Assembly: GCF_000712185.1 (NCBI RefSeq)
Contig: NZ_KL544019.1
Coordinates: forward strand, 74,956 to 138,955
Length of the DNA stretch: 64,000 nucleotides
Reading direction: 5' to 3'
From: Mycoplasmopsis opalescens ATCC 27921
Lineage (GTDB): Bacteria; Bacillota_I; Bacilli_A; Mycoplasmatales; Metamycoplasmataceae
Below the pieces are notes generated by a model. The model saw nothing but the letters and a program-made list of their open reading frames with translations. It was not told the DNA's origin and ran no database searches. A program made the position numbers and the translations under genes. Every line of letters starts with the position of its first letter. Position 1 is the stretch's first letter. Of the stretch, positions 52,944 to 64,000 are shown piece after piece.

Positions 52944-55900
52944 TTATTTTTTATCTAAATCATATTGATCAATAACATTACCTTTTTCGCCCCTGTAAAA
53001 ATCATAGGCTTTAAGGAAGCTGAGTCCTAACATTATTTTTTGATATGCAATATTATTATTTTGTTCACTACTTATTCTGCGCAATAATGCTTTAACAGAA
53101 TAAAGTCCATGTTCTTCTTGTGCATTATTGTCACTATGATTAGCAAAACCGAAACCAGCTATATCGTCAATTGCTTTATATAAATCTTCATTTGAAAGAT
53201 TATTCATTTCTCCAATTTTTCTATAGGCGTATGTAAGTATTGAATCAGTTTTTTCATAATCACCAAATTTATGACTTTTAATGTCTGCCTCATTAGGCCA
53301 TTTAATATTTCATTGCGTTGCACCGCTTAATAAATCTCTACTATCATCTCTATTTCAGACACTGCCACTTGGCTCAATTTGTAATCACATATGTGCCAAC
53401 TGATCGGCTGTTCTATCATTTTTACCATTTTCAGTATATACATATGTATCGCCAATGTTGCTACCTCTATTTCTGTATTCTTTGATAAACCCTTCTTCAT
53501 ATCTAAATTTTTCAATTAATTCTCAATATCTACGATCTAATCTAAGATTATCGGGATTGCCGTGAATATTTTTGTGATTTCTAGCCACAATTCCTTCAAT
53601 AAATTCTATAGTTTGAATTACGGCAAATAATTTTTTAGATTGATAATATCTTGTTAGGATAAATTCTCTTTCTAATGCTTGGGCATTATCAGGATTTTTA
53701 ATAAGATTTTTCCTATACTCCTGTAAATAAGCTTTTTCTGGAGCATTTAATTTGCGTTTTTGTTCCTTTTGCGGATCCTTATCTTGAGCTTTTAAATTCT
53801 TTAATCTTGTTTCAGCACGATTATAAAATTCATCAATTGCCCTCATTTTTTCAACTAAAGCTTTAATTTTGTCTGTCGTATCTGCTTCACTTAGTTTAGT
53901 CTGATATTCTCCTCATACAATTTGATCATCAGAAGTATCAAGATCAATATTATCAATTCATTGTATAGCTTCAGGTAAAAAAGTTAAATATTCATTTGCA
54001 TCAGGAATGATTATATCAGTAATTGTATCTTTGTCAGGGGCATTAGATGCTCTGTTTTTAAAGTTAGCTAATGCAGAGTCAGGCATATCCTTATCAACTA
54101 TCACATTTAATAAATCAATGTAGCCATGATAAAGAGGAATAACGTTATCATTAAAATCTTCCAATTCTTGTGCAGATTTTTTATTTCTTGCTTCACGCAC
54201 AACCTCTTCATAATTTTTAAATTTGTCTGTTGTATTCCGAGCCAATATATCTTTATATGTTTCAATTCAGCCGCTTAAATTTCCTGGACCATTTCAAAAG
54301 CGTTCTAATTCAGCTTTGAAATCTTTAATTTCTTGTTTCATTTTATCTGCTTCAGTATTATATTTTGTTATTTTTTCATCAATATCTAATAGTGTACTTT
54401 CAACAATAATATCTTGTTTAAAGTTTTCTTTTAAATATTTAACCGATTCAATAACATTATCAACATATTTTTTAACTTCATTAGCATTATTAATTGAATC
54501 TGAAATGGCTTTTTGTTCTAAATGGTTTTTTAATTTTGCATAAGTTTCTTTTACTTTTCGCTTATCTTCTTCACTGTTAGCATGTCTGTTATTATCAATA
54601 TCTTTGTCTTCAAATTTGACATTATCTTTGATATTTTTAATAGCTTCATTGAAAATCATAATTGATTTTAAAGTGCTTTCTAATTTCTCTTTACTGTCCG
54701 CACTTGCATATTTACTTTGAAAATTAGCAAGCACTTTGGCTTGAATAGTATTATCTATAGCTTGCAAGGCACTATTAATATTAGTTATTAATTGATTAAT
54801 TTCATTTAATTTTGTTTCTAAGGTTTCAACTTCACTTAAATCATCTAATTGTGATTTGTTTTTATTGAATTTTGTAATTAGATCCTCAATTAATTTTGCT
54901 TTAGAAGCTTTTGAAGTTTGTTCATTTACTCCGCTTGGATAAGCTAAATTATTAATAAATTTAGTGTAATTAGTCTTTAATGCTTCAAGATATTTATCTG
55001 CGATTTGTTTCATAGCATTATCATCATTTTCTGATAATAATTTTGATTTATCAACATTATCTATTGCGTCTAAAATAGCTTGTTTACTATCTAAATGGTT
55101 AAATCTGTTTACGTTTTCTTTTGCTACAGCTTGTCCAGTTAAAAGAATTTGTTTTTCTAATTCAGCAGGGGTGAGTGATGGATCTGAATTGGTTGTTTTA
55201 TTAAATCTATCAATTAAACCACGTGCTCTGGTATTTGTAAAATAAGTAGTAATAAGCTTATTATAAATTTTTACTTTTTGATCCCAATCATCAGGAAAAA
55301 CATTTATAACTTCTTCAGCTGTGGTTGCTCTTTGTAAACCTGTCTTAATTTTAGATTTAGCCTCAGCATTATTATCAATATATTCTAATGAATCAACCTT
55401 ATTAGCTCGACTATTCATTGCTTCTTTTAAAGCATTTAAATCTTTGTATTTTTGCTCATATTCATGGCTTTGCAAGTTAGAAATCGAATTTTTTAAGCCT
55501 ACTACAGTACTTTTTGTTAATTCAGATTCTTTATTTGGATAATCAATTTGATCAATAATTGCTTTCAAATTATTTTCAAATTCTGCTTTAACTTTGTTAG
55601 CTAATTCTTTTGATTTTTCAGCATTTGTTACGGTTAGAATCAAATTATTAAAATCATTAACTTTATCTTCAGTTTTGCCTGAATAATTTTGGAAAGCATC
55701 AACTAATTTCTTAGCTCCTGCATATGATTCTTTAAAACTATTTACGTTTTCTTTAACGCCGTTTAAATCTTCAACTGTTTTAGCTTTATCTAAAATATCT
55801 TTAAATTCACTTTGGTTAGATTCAACACCTATAGTCTTCAAAATGTCTCTAATTTCTTTTATTTTGCTATCTAAAGCTGAAAACTTCTCGATGATATCTT

Positions 55901-58900
55901 GAATGTTTGCCAAATTATTTTCTTTGTTTAATAAGTCTTTATAATAGGCTTTTTGCTCATTATTTAAATTAGTTAGTCCTTCTATTTTAGCTAATGCATT
56001 TTCTTTAAGTATAATTTTATCCCTTAAAGCCTCTGCCATAACTTTGTTAGTTACTTTATCTAATTCGGCGTTATAAACATTAAGCTTATTAACATCTTGA
56101 TTTGGTTTGGCTTCATACTGTTTAATTAATTGTTCAACTTCTCTAAATGCTTGTTTAAATTCTTTAACTACCGTTAATAAGGATCTTAAATCATTAGCTC
56201 GTGTAGCATTTTTATAAGTGGATTCAACTTCTGTTTTGTTCGATGGTTTACCAAAGTCTAATAATGCAGTTTTAATTTGCTTACCGAGGTCATTAAAATT
56301 ATAAATTTCAGTTGTATATCTTTCAATATCACGTTTAGTTGTTTGCTTTAATATTTCTGTTGTTACTCATTTTAAGGCATTTTCTGTAACATGAGTTTTA
56401 TCAATATTTAAGTACTCAATAACAGCGCTATATAAAGGCAATTTGTTAACTACTATATCTCTTAAATTTTCTATATTTGTCGTTCTTATTTCTTTTAATA
56501 TTTGTGCATAAGTTTTGTAATTTGAGCCATTTACTAGTCTTTTAGACGAATCTTCTTTACTATTTTTTTCTAAAACATCTGAATTTGCCTTAATAAATTT
56601 GCCATATTTATTTTCGCCTTCATTATCTTTTCAGAACATATCTAATAAGCTTTTAGCATTATTAGCATCTGAAATTACATTTTGAATTTCTGATACAGTA
56701 TTAGTGTTAATCAATTTTTCAATTAATGTAGCCATCATTAATGTATCTCGATTAACAAAATTAGTTTTTATTAATTCATAAGCTTTTTTGTATTCATCAA
56801 GTAAAGGTCTTTCATTTTCAAGGTCATTAAAATTAACTAGTGCTAATTTGGTAGTTAGTTTATTTCTTAATTTAGCTAATTTTTCATTTACTGCATTGAT
56901 ATCTTCTTCACTGTTATCATAATTTGTGATGTCAACCATACTTCTATCAATGTCTGACATTGAATTAATTATGTCTTCTAATTCTTTATATTTATTAATT
57001 TTTGTAACCAAATCATCTAAATCTACTTTTGTTGCTTTATTAGCAAATTCATTGTTAAATTCAGCTTGTTTTTGTGTCGATTTAATCTGTGCTACAGCAT
57101 TTTTAACATTATTTACTGCTTCTTGAAGACTTTTAATTTCATCAACTAAACCATTAATTCCGGTGTTGATATTAGCATTTTTGTCAACATGATGTTTTTG
57201 TACTAATGCTGATATGATATTGGCTTTTGTATTTTTAGCTTGTTCACTATTTGGGTAAGCTAAAGCATTTATTGCTTTTTTAGCATCTTCGATAGTTGCA
57301 TTATTTACAACATCATAGAATAATTTTAAAGTATCTTGGGTGTCAAATTCACTGATTGCTTGATCTTTTAATTCATTAATTTCTTTTTTAGCATTATTTT
57401 TGATTGCATCATCCATTAATAAATCAATTCTGGCTGTTGATAATGCAATCATTCTTTCAATAAGGAACTGTTTCAATTCCGCTTCATTTAATCCTTTAGT
57501 GTCGTCACTATTTTTGACTGGATAAGTTCTATTTAAAGCACCTAATGCTTCTGTATCATGTCCAAAATAAGTATTAATTGTATCTTTATATTTAGAAACT
57601 TTATTTTTTCAATTTTCATCCAATAACTTTTGCAAGTCTTCACTTTTAGTTATACCATCTATAGCATTAAACAATTGAGTTATGGCATGTGAGTTTTCAT
57701 CTGGGTAAGGTAGTTCCTTTACTAATTTAATTGTTGATGTTAGTAAATTGCTAAACTCTTGAATTTCTTTCTTTTTATTTTCTATATCAGCTTCAGAATT
57801 TAAGCTATTTACTTCATCAGTAAGTTTTTTAATTGAATTTTGAGCCTTTTCTAAATGTTTATTCGTGTAAGGAAGATTATTGATTAGCTTAATTAATTCT
57901 TCTCTTTCATTTTGTAATTTAGCTTTTTCTAGAACTTGTTGTATGCCTTCGTTGTTTTGTTGTTGGTTCAATTCATCTTTAAATGCTTTGATTTGTTCAG
58001 AACTTAAATTTTTATATCTTATCTCTAATTGTTTTGCTGCAATAGCAATTTCAATTTGTAAATCAATATTATCAAAGTCTGATTCTTCTGTGGCTTTATT
58101 TCTTAAACCATCGATTTTAGTTAGATATTCATCATCAATTTTTGGATTTGCTGTAGATAACTTATTAATAGTTTTAAGCATTCTTTTCAAAATCTTTTGT
58201 ATTTTTTCATTGAAATGCTTAACTTCTTCTTCAGTTGTTTTTTGATCAACCTCGGAATTTAATTTATTAATTGCTTCTTGTGCTTGATCTGGCTGTGGAT
58301 AAGCAATTTTAGCGACTAAAGCCTTAGAATCGGATTTTAAAGAATCTAAAATTATTTTATCAATTTCAGCTAAATCATTTTCAATATTAACTTCGCTGAT
58401 TTGTTTTTCTTTAATTAATGCTTTTTTGGCATCCTTTTGGTCATTTGATAAGTTATCTAATTCATCAATGAGATTATGGGCCACAGCACGTTTTGAATTA
58501 TAAATATCTAAATTCAATCTATTAAAGTCTTCATCAGTAACTACTTTTTCAAATTCAGCCAATAATGGTTCAGTGTTCGTAATTGGATAAGGAGTTCTTA
58601 CAATATAGCTATAATGTTTATTTAACTTTTCGGCAAAAATATCAGGAATTAAAGCCTTAACATCTTCCTCGGTTGTTAACTTAGTTAAGTTATCTTTTCA
58701 AGTTTGTCTAGCCAATGCATCATTTGTTTTGTAAGGTAAGTTATCAATTTTTTGCGTGGTTTCTTTGATTGCATTATCTAATTTTTCTATCTCATCCAAT
58801 TTATCTTTGTAATCTTGTTCTCCAACGATATTTGAATATTCTTGTTTTAGCTTAGATATAGAGGCAGTTTTTAGTGAAATATCCTTTGATGGGTAAGCCA

Positions 58901-61900
58901 ATTTTTCAATTCTTTCATCTAAATCAGCTTTATAAGCTTCGTTTAGAATTAAGTTCATTTCATTTCAAGATTTACCATTTAATTTGTTAACTAAATTATC
59001 AGCTTGTCCATTATTACTATTTTTTAAATTAGGTAATGCTTTTATTTTATCAGCTATTTCTTTTTTATCAGCTTCCATACTCTCATTGATTTTGCTATGA
59101 AAGGCTGTAAATTCTGATGAATTTATTTTTGTGTTAAGCTCATTATTAAAGTTACTTATTTTAGTTGGATTAAGCTTATTGATGTTGTTAACTGCCTTAT
59201 TGATTTCAGTATCTAATTTACTAATTTCACTATCCCATTTATTTTTTAGTTCAGTAGTGTCGTTATTTTGATCCTCAAAATCAGTTGTTATGTTATTTAT
59301 TAATGAAGTAACACCTTGTGATTGCTGACCATTATTTTTAGGGTATTGTAAGTTTTTAACTCTTTCAATTAATTGTTGTTTAACACTTTCGCGATACTCT
59401 TCATCACTTTGTTGTTTAGCTTTTTCAATATTAGCCATTAAAGCATCAAAATGTTCAGGTTTATAGGCTTTATTTAATTCAACTAATAAATCTTTTTTAC
59501 GTTTTTCAGCTTCTTCTGTTGATGTGCTAGTAAGTGCATTAATAGCGTCTTTGGCTTTTTTGATTTCGTCCGGGATTGCTTTAACGTTATTTTCAATATT
59601 TTTTAGCTCATTTTTATCAGCTTTATTTATCTCTTCTTCTAATTTAACTATAGCGTCAGGAATTTGACTATTAGTTTTGTCATAATCAAGTTGATTAACT
59701 GTTTTTTTAAGTTTGTATTTTTCAATTTCTAGATGTACTTTTTCTAATTCGTTGGTTTCTAAAATGGCTGTAATTAGCTTATTTAAGTCTTTTTTTGCTT
59801 CGCCTAAATTATTTACATCATCGCTTGTTAAGGAATCGATAGCGTCTTTGGCTTTCTTAAGTTCAACTTTAAATTCTTCTACAGTTTTTTTCTTTTCTTT
59901 ATAAGTTTCTTCATTAATTACAGTTTGATCTATTTTATAGTCAAACTCCTTTTTAGTTTTTTCATAATTAGCTTTTATTTCTTCATCAGATTCACCTGAA
60001 ACATAATCGCTAATATTAAGCATTCCTTTTAGCTCATCTTTATAATTTTCTAAGGTTGCTTCGCGAATGATATTATTAATTTCATTTATGTTATTAGCAT
60101 GATCGATTTTATCTTTATATTCTTGTTTTTTAATTTCAGAATTTAAATTATTTAGGCTGTCTATAGTGTTTTTAGCTTCATTTTTATCTTGGTCGAATGC
60201 ATCTTTTATTTTTTTATTTAACTCTGTAAAATGTTCTTCCGTGTAAGATTTTCTTAACTCTTCAAATAAATCTTTTTGTTTAGCTTGTGAAATTTTTTCT
60301 ATGTTAGCTTTTGCTTGCGTAATTTTAGCTTTGATATCATCTAATTTATTTTTATATTCCTCTATTTTTTCTTTTATACCTTCACCATTTGCATCAACAT
60401 ATTGTTTTTTAATTTCTCCAATAGCTGGTGCATCGTTATCTATTACAATAACGGCTCCACCATCTTTGTTTGGGTAAGGTAATGCTTCAATTTCATTATC
60501 CAAAGCTTCTTTTTGATTTTGAATATCTAGCTTATTGTTAATTAGCTGCATTAAATTGTCAAAATCTTGTTGTTCCTTAGCGGAATTAAAGGTTGTTTTT
60601 ATTTCATCACTTACATATTTAAGTTTAGCTAGCTCGGAATTGGCTTGAGTAATATTATTTTTAATTGTAGACAATTTGTTGCCGTAATTAACAATGTCAT
60701 TTGAATTTGCTAGGCTATTAATTTCATCTTTAATTTCTTTGACTGCTTTAGCATTATTTTTATCTGGATATTCTAATTGTTCAGCTTGGTTAATTAATTG
60801 ATTTTTTATATCTTGCAGTTTAGCTTCTTCTACGATTTTTTGAATTTGATCATATGTCTTTGTGCTGTCTTTATCAATTTCGGTATTAAATTTATTTTTT
60901 TCATCAGTATTTAAATTATTTAAGCTATTTACAGTATTTTTAGCATCGCTTTTATCTTTTAATTTTGCTGCCTTAATCGCATCTTCAACATCTTTAAATG
61001 CATTGTCTACTTCAGCTAATAAATTGCTTTTATCTAATAGATCACTTAAATTTTGGTGGTTGCCTTCACTAACTTCATGGATTTCATCTTTCAATTTATC
61101 AATGCTAGGACTTAAAGTATTAATTTTTTGGTTAATTTCTCTAACTTTATCAGTTTTTTGTTCATGAGTTAAAACAGTATTATTTTCAAGATCTTCAATA
61201 ACTTTAAGCATTTCTTTTACTGCTTTAGAATTTTTACCCGATGGGTAGCGTAAATTACTAATTTTATCTTTTAAGTCATTAAAAGCATCATTGGCTTCGG
61301 CTTTTATAATTTGCTCTGTTTCAGCATTAATTTCATCTATTTTATTTAAAGCGTCCTCACCCTGCTTGATATCGATATTTTTAATAGCGTTATCTTGTTT
61401 ATCCTTATTATTATCATTAATTATTCTATGGTTATTTTTATATGCTTCAATTTTCTTTAATACAACCTTTATTTGTTTAATATTTTCAGCAGAATTTAAA
61501 TCTTCTTTTAAGTCATTTTTAACATTTTCGCTTAAAACAGATTCGTTGATTAATGCTGTAGCACTGTCTTTTTGGTTATTAAAGATTGAATTTGCTTTTT
61601 CCTCAATTTCTTTTAATTCGCTTTGTTTTAAGGTATTTTTATTGTCATCTAAAATTTTATTTAAGCGTGTAAATTCTTTGTCATCATCTAATTTGCTTAC
61701 AGCTTTCTTTGCTTTATTTCAAGCTTCTAAAAGAATTTTATTAATATCTTCTTTTATTCTTTCTAAGTCATCTAAATAAGTATTTGGATCATTAATCTTT
61801 TCTTTAAATTGTTCTTTTACCTTGCCATTATCTAATTTATCTAAAAGTTTTAAGATGTCATCCTTAACATCATTAGCTTCTTTTACATGCTGGTCAATTT

Positions 61901-63539
61901 CTTTTTCTATGTTGTTAAGCTCATTTTCAGATTTTGCATCTTCTAATTTTCTTTTTAATTCAGATTGTTTATTTTTACTCTTAACTTCATTATTAATTCT
62001 ATTGGCAACTTTTTCTTTTTTAGGCGAATAGTAAGCTTGAATATTAGTGATAATATCTCATAATTCATAAGCCTGAATATCAGCTTTAGCTAATGTATCT
62101 AAATACTTTGTTTTTTCATCAGATTCATTTAAGCCATTAACAAGTTTTAGAGCTTCTTCAACCAAAAAGTGTAATGAGAATGAATCATTAACCAATTTGA
62201 TTAATGCATCTTTATTTTCTTCATTTAAATCTTTTAATTTTGCTTCAATCTCGCTTTTGTTTACTAGTTGCACATTGTGATTTAGCTTGTTTGATAAAAC
62301 ACTTTGAATAATAGACACTAATTTATCTTTATCTTGTTTTGCTAAAAGCTCTATAACTTGCTGCTTTAAGCCAATTAAATCTTTAAAAGTTTTAGCTTCA
62401 CGTAGTTTTGCCTTTAGTTCATCTTTTTGTTGAAGATCTTTAATTTCTACAATATAAAGAGAAATTTCATAGTTTAATAAATCTCTTAACTGCTCTGAAT
62501 ATCGAGCTATATTTTCATAAGCTACTTCGTTTTTGGTTTCGATTAAAAGCTTTTCATTTTCTAATTCACTAGGTATATTTTCTAGTTTATTGGTCAATGA
62601 TTTTTTAGTTTCAGCAATAATTAAACGACCTATTTCGGTTGCAACAATATTTTTAATTTCATTAATTGAATTTGAAATTTTAGCTTTAATTTGGTTAATG
62701 TTTTCGCTTGTTGAATCTAAAATTTCTGCCTCAAAATCTCTTTTTACATTCTCATCTTTAAATCATTGAGCTAATATTAAAGTGTCTAGTTGATTTTTAA
62801 TTAATTCTAATTCTTCTTTAGTTTGGGCATTTTTTACCCTTGCAATTAATTCGTCTTTAATATTTTGAGTTAAGCTCGATTCATTGATTCTTTGAATTAA
62901 TGAAGCCTTTAATAATTCAAATGCATTTTGATCTTGTTCTTTGGCAAGCTGAATTAAAATATCTTGATTTAAACTATTTAAATCATCAAGATTTTTAATC
63001 TTATCATTTAATCTATTTTCAAATTCTGATTTTTTATCGCTATCCTTAACTAAAGCTATGTTATCTTTAACTTCTTTTTCTAAAGCAATACTTTTTTCAA
63101 CATCTTTAATTAATTTGTTTTTAGAATCAGCATCCTTTAAATTTTGAGATTCGTTTTTTAGGGCTTCTTTTAATGAGTTTGAACCTATTTTATCTATAGC
63201 TAAGTTGATTTTATCTTTTTCTGATTTTATTTTATTAGCTAAATCATTTAACAATTTATCTATAGCCTTTTTGTTATCAATAGAATATTGTTCAGTTTTT
63301 TTATCATTTAAAAAGCTATCTATTTGTTTTTTTGTCTCATTGTCGCTGTCTAAAAACTTTGATTCTTCTTTTAATTTTTCTCTTAAAGCTTCATATTCTT
63401 TAATTTTATTTTTTAAGTCCTGATCAGCTTCAGCATTTTTATTTCTTAATAAATAAATTAGTGTTGCAGCAGCAACAGACGATAAAGCTACTCCTGTTGC
63501 AAGTGCGGCAAATCTTTTTTTACTTGGATCTACAGCCAT
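52944..63539 (-). CDS. Giant membrane-anchored repeat protein (3,531 residues)
   Basis: One frame of 3,532 codons; all apparent stops inside are TGA (Trp). Residues ~10-32 (FAALATGVALSSVAAATLIYLL) are a single membrane anchor without lipobox Cys. The following ~3,250 residues are helical, rich in Lys, Glu, Asn, Asp, and built of diverged ~60-150-residue modules marked by a LxYPx motif: LRYPSG, LEYPDK, LPYPNK, LQYPKN, LAYPSK, IAYPQP, LPYTNK, LPYPDE, RTYPVK, LAYPNS, IDYPNK, LAYPSG. I saw no Cys. The last ~240 residues (from ~53700 down) are non-repetitive and Trp/Tyr-containing, probably a globular head. The layout resembles large helical surface adhesins (Ebh-like, GA/FIVAR-type modules), a comparison by architecture only. 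Start ATG 63539 has AAAGGTG upstream; a TTG at 63554 is rejected. Own terminator; no operon partner. Confidence 0.88.
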
Positions 63540-63921
63540 GATATCACCTTTCAATTTTCTTTATATAACCTTCATTTTAACAAAATAATCTTATTTTTTT
63601 ACTATATTGATGTCGTGATAACATATTATTTTAATATTTATTAATTAAAATATAAAATCATACAAATAAATTATTAAATGTATTAAGGTAAAAATATTTA
63701 ATAATTTATGATTAAAAATAAAGCTAATTCAAGACAAAATAAAACAAATTTATTTAGATTTATTAAATATTTCATTGATCGAGTTGCATTTTTTTAACAT
63801 TTTTATTTTCTAAAAAAATTATTTATTTTTTTGCTTAAATAGCCATGCTACAGGGCTTTTAGAAACAAAACAAAATATTTTAATAAAAACTCATAATGTC
63901 TTAAATAACATTATGAGTAAA
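63540..63921. other. Intergenic region upstream of the giant gene
   Basis: About 380 AT-rich bases. Visible: the giant-gene ribosome site and TATATA near 63562 (minus), a copy of the dispersed palindrome at 63834-63870 (GCCATGCTACAGGGC, then TTTTAG), and the terminator of the last gene. No ORF. Confidence 0.5.
63882..63918 (-). terminator. Terminator of the last gene
   Basis: Stem CTCATAATGT/ACATTATGAG with an 8-base loop; the minus strand continues with GTTTTTATT. Confidence 0.8.
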
Positions 63922-64000
63922 TTATTTTTCTTGCTCTGCTAAAACATACTTAGTGGCGCGCCCATTGCCAGAAATTGCAATTTTTTTATTTGATAATAAT
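63922..64000 (-). CDS. C-terminal end of an unidentified gene
   Basis: Twenty-five codons before TAA read SNKKIAISGNGRATKYVLAEQEK at the end. The GxGRATKYVL pattern is like the C-terminal wing of winged-helix domains in Fic or AlbA_2/helicase-like proteins, but the fragment is too short to name. The gene continues beyond the window. Confidence 0.5.
   Translation of the reverse strand, partial: LLSNKKIAISGNGRATKYVLAEQEK

Noticed and set aside
53327-53515. Minus-strand ORF MKNLDMKKGLSKNTEIE
   Set aside because: It is in a different frame from the giant gene, which runs continuously through this stretch with TGA as Trp; it is a shadow.
54223-63423. Many plus-strand ORFs rich in Ser, Phe and Leu
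   Set aside because: They are antisense to the Lys/Glu/Asn-rich giant gene; complements of AAA, GAA and AAT codons give long false frames.

Overview
Mollicute chromosome, most likely a Mycoplasmopsis (Mycoplasma hominis/synoviae-type) species. The DNA is very AT-rich. UGA is read as tryptophan: almost every long gene is whole only if in-frame TGA is sense (ileS, hrcA, xfp, pepA, the 10.6-kb gene). tRNAs carry encoded CCA, lipoproteins have lipobox cysteines, and genes are tightly packed. The species cannot be fixed from sequence alone.

Layout. 1-573: end of a secreted-type nuclease. 646-1070: tRNA Gly-Asn-Glu-Val. 1226-1666: AhpD-like protein. 1711-6785 (minus): operon pyrG-ileS-lspA. 7020-11548 (plus): HPr-like protein lacking the phosphorylatable His, then oligopeptide permeases OppB and OppC and a lipoprotein. 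11575-14939: hisS (minus) and hrcA-grpE (plus) behind a CIRCE-like operator. 15011-16639: mscL, a small protein with a bacteriocin-type GG leader, rplU-rpmA. 16733-18531 (minus): alcohol dehydrogenase and RNase HII. 19022-21004: surface 5'-nucleotidase lipoprotein. 21022-23769: insertion-sequence debris on both sides of a sugar-phosphate-type MFS transporter. 23883-24721: membrane protein behind a 17-T tract, and a lone 5S rRNA gene. 24852-27554: DUF885 lipoprotein. 27653-31517 (minus): trigger factor, rlmH, mnmG. 31582: tRNA-His. 31778-36789: DUF2130 protein, yigZ-coaE, dnaB-dnaI. 36838-41276: phosphate system (phoU, pstB, fused pstCA; divergent pstS). 41724-44634: lysS, two tRNA-Arg, a multi-TM protein, tRNA-Gln and tRNA-Tyr. 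45024-48640: phosphoketolase and GAPDH. 48676-52149: PBECR4-like protein, M17 aminopeptidase, HAD phosphatase. 52282-52755: ruined lipoprotein gene. 52944-63539 (minus): a single 3,531-residue surface-type repeat protein. 63922-64000: C-terminus of another gene.

How the genes fit together. Phosphoketolase, GAPDH and a sugar-phosphate-type MFS carrier fit a cell that imports phosphorylated sugars. The HPr relative with Asp in place of the catalytic His suggests PTS phosphotransfer is lost or repurposed here. Peptide permeases, two peptidases and a nuclease/nucleotidase pair fit scavenging of host peptides and nucleotides.

Sequence-level signals. Seven genes start exactly six bases after a -10-like hexamer with no Shine-Dalgarno, which suggests leaderless mRNAs; pstS and pstCA do so from one perfectly symmetric 24-bp bidirectional promoter. 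A short imperfect palindrome (core near CTGTACTACAG, arms CTAAAA/TTTTAG) is dispersed at about twelve places. GrpE carries an extra N-terminal domain that resembles the trigger-factor FKBP domain encoded in the same window.
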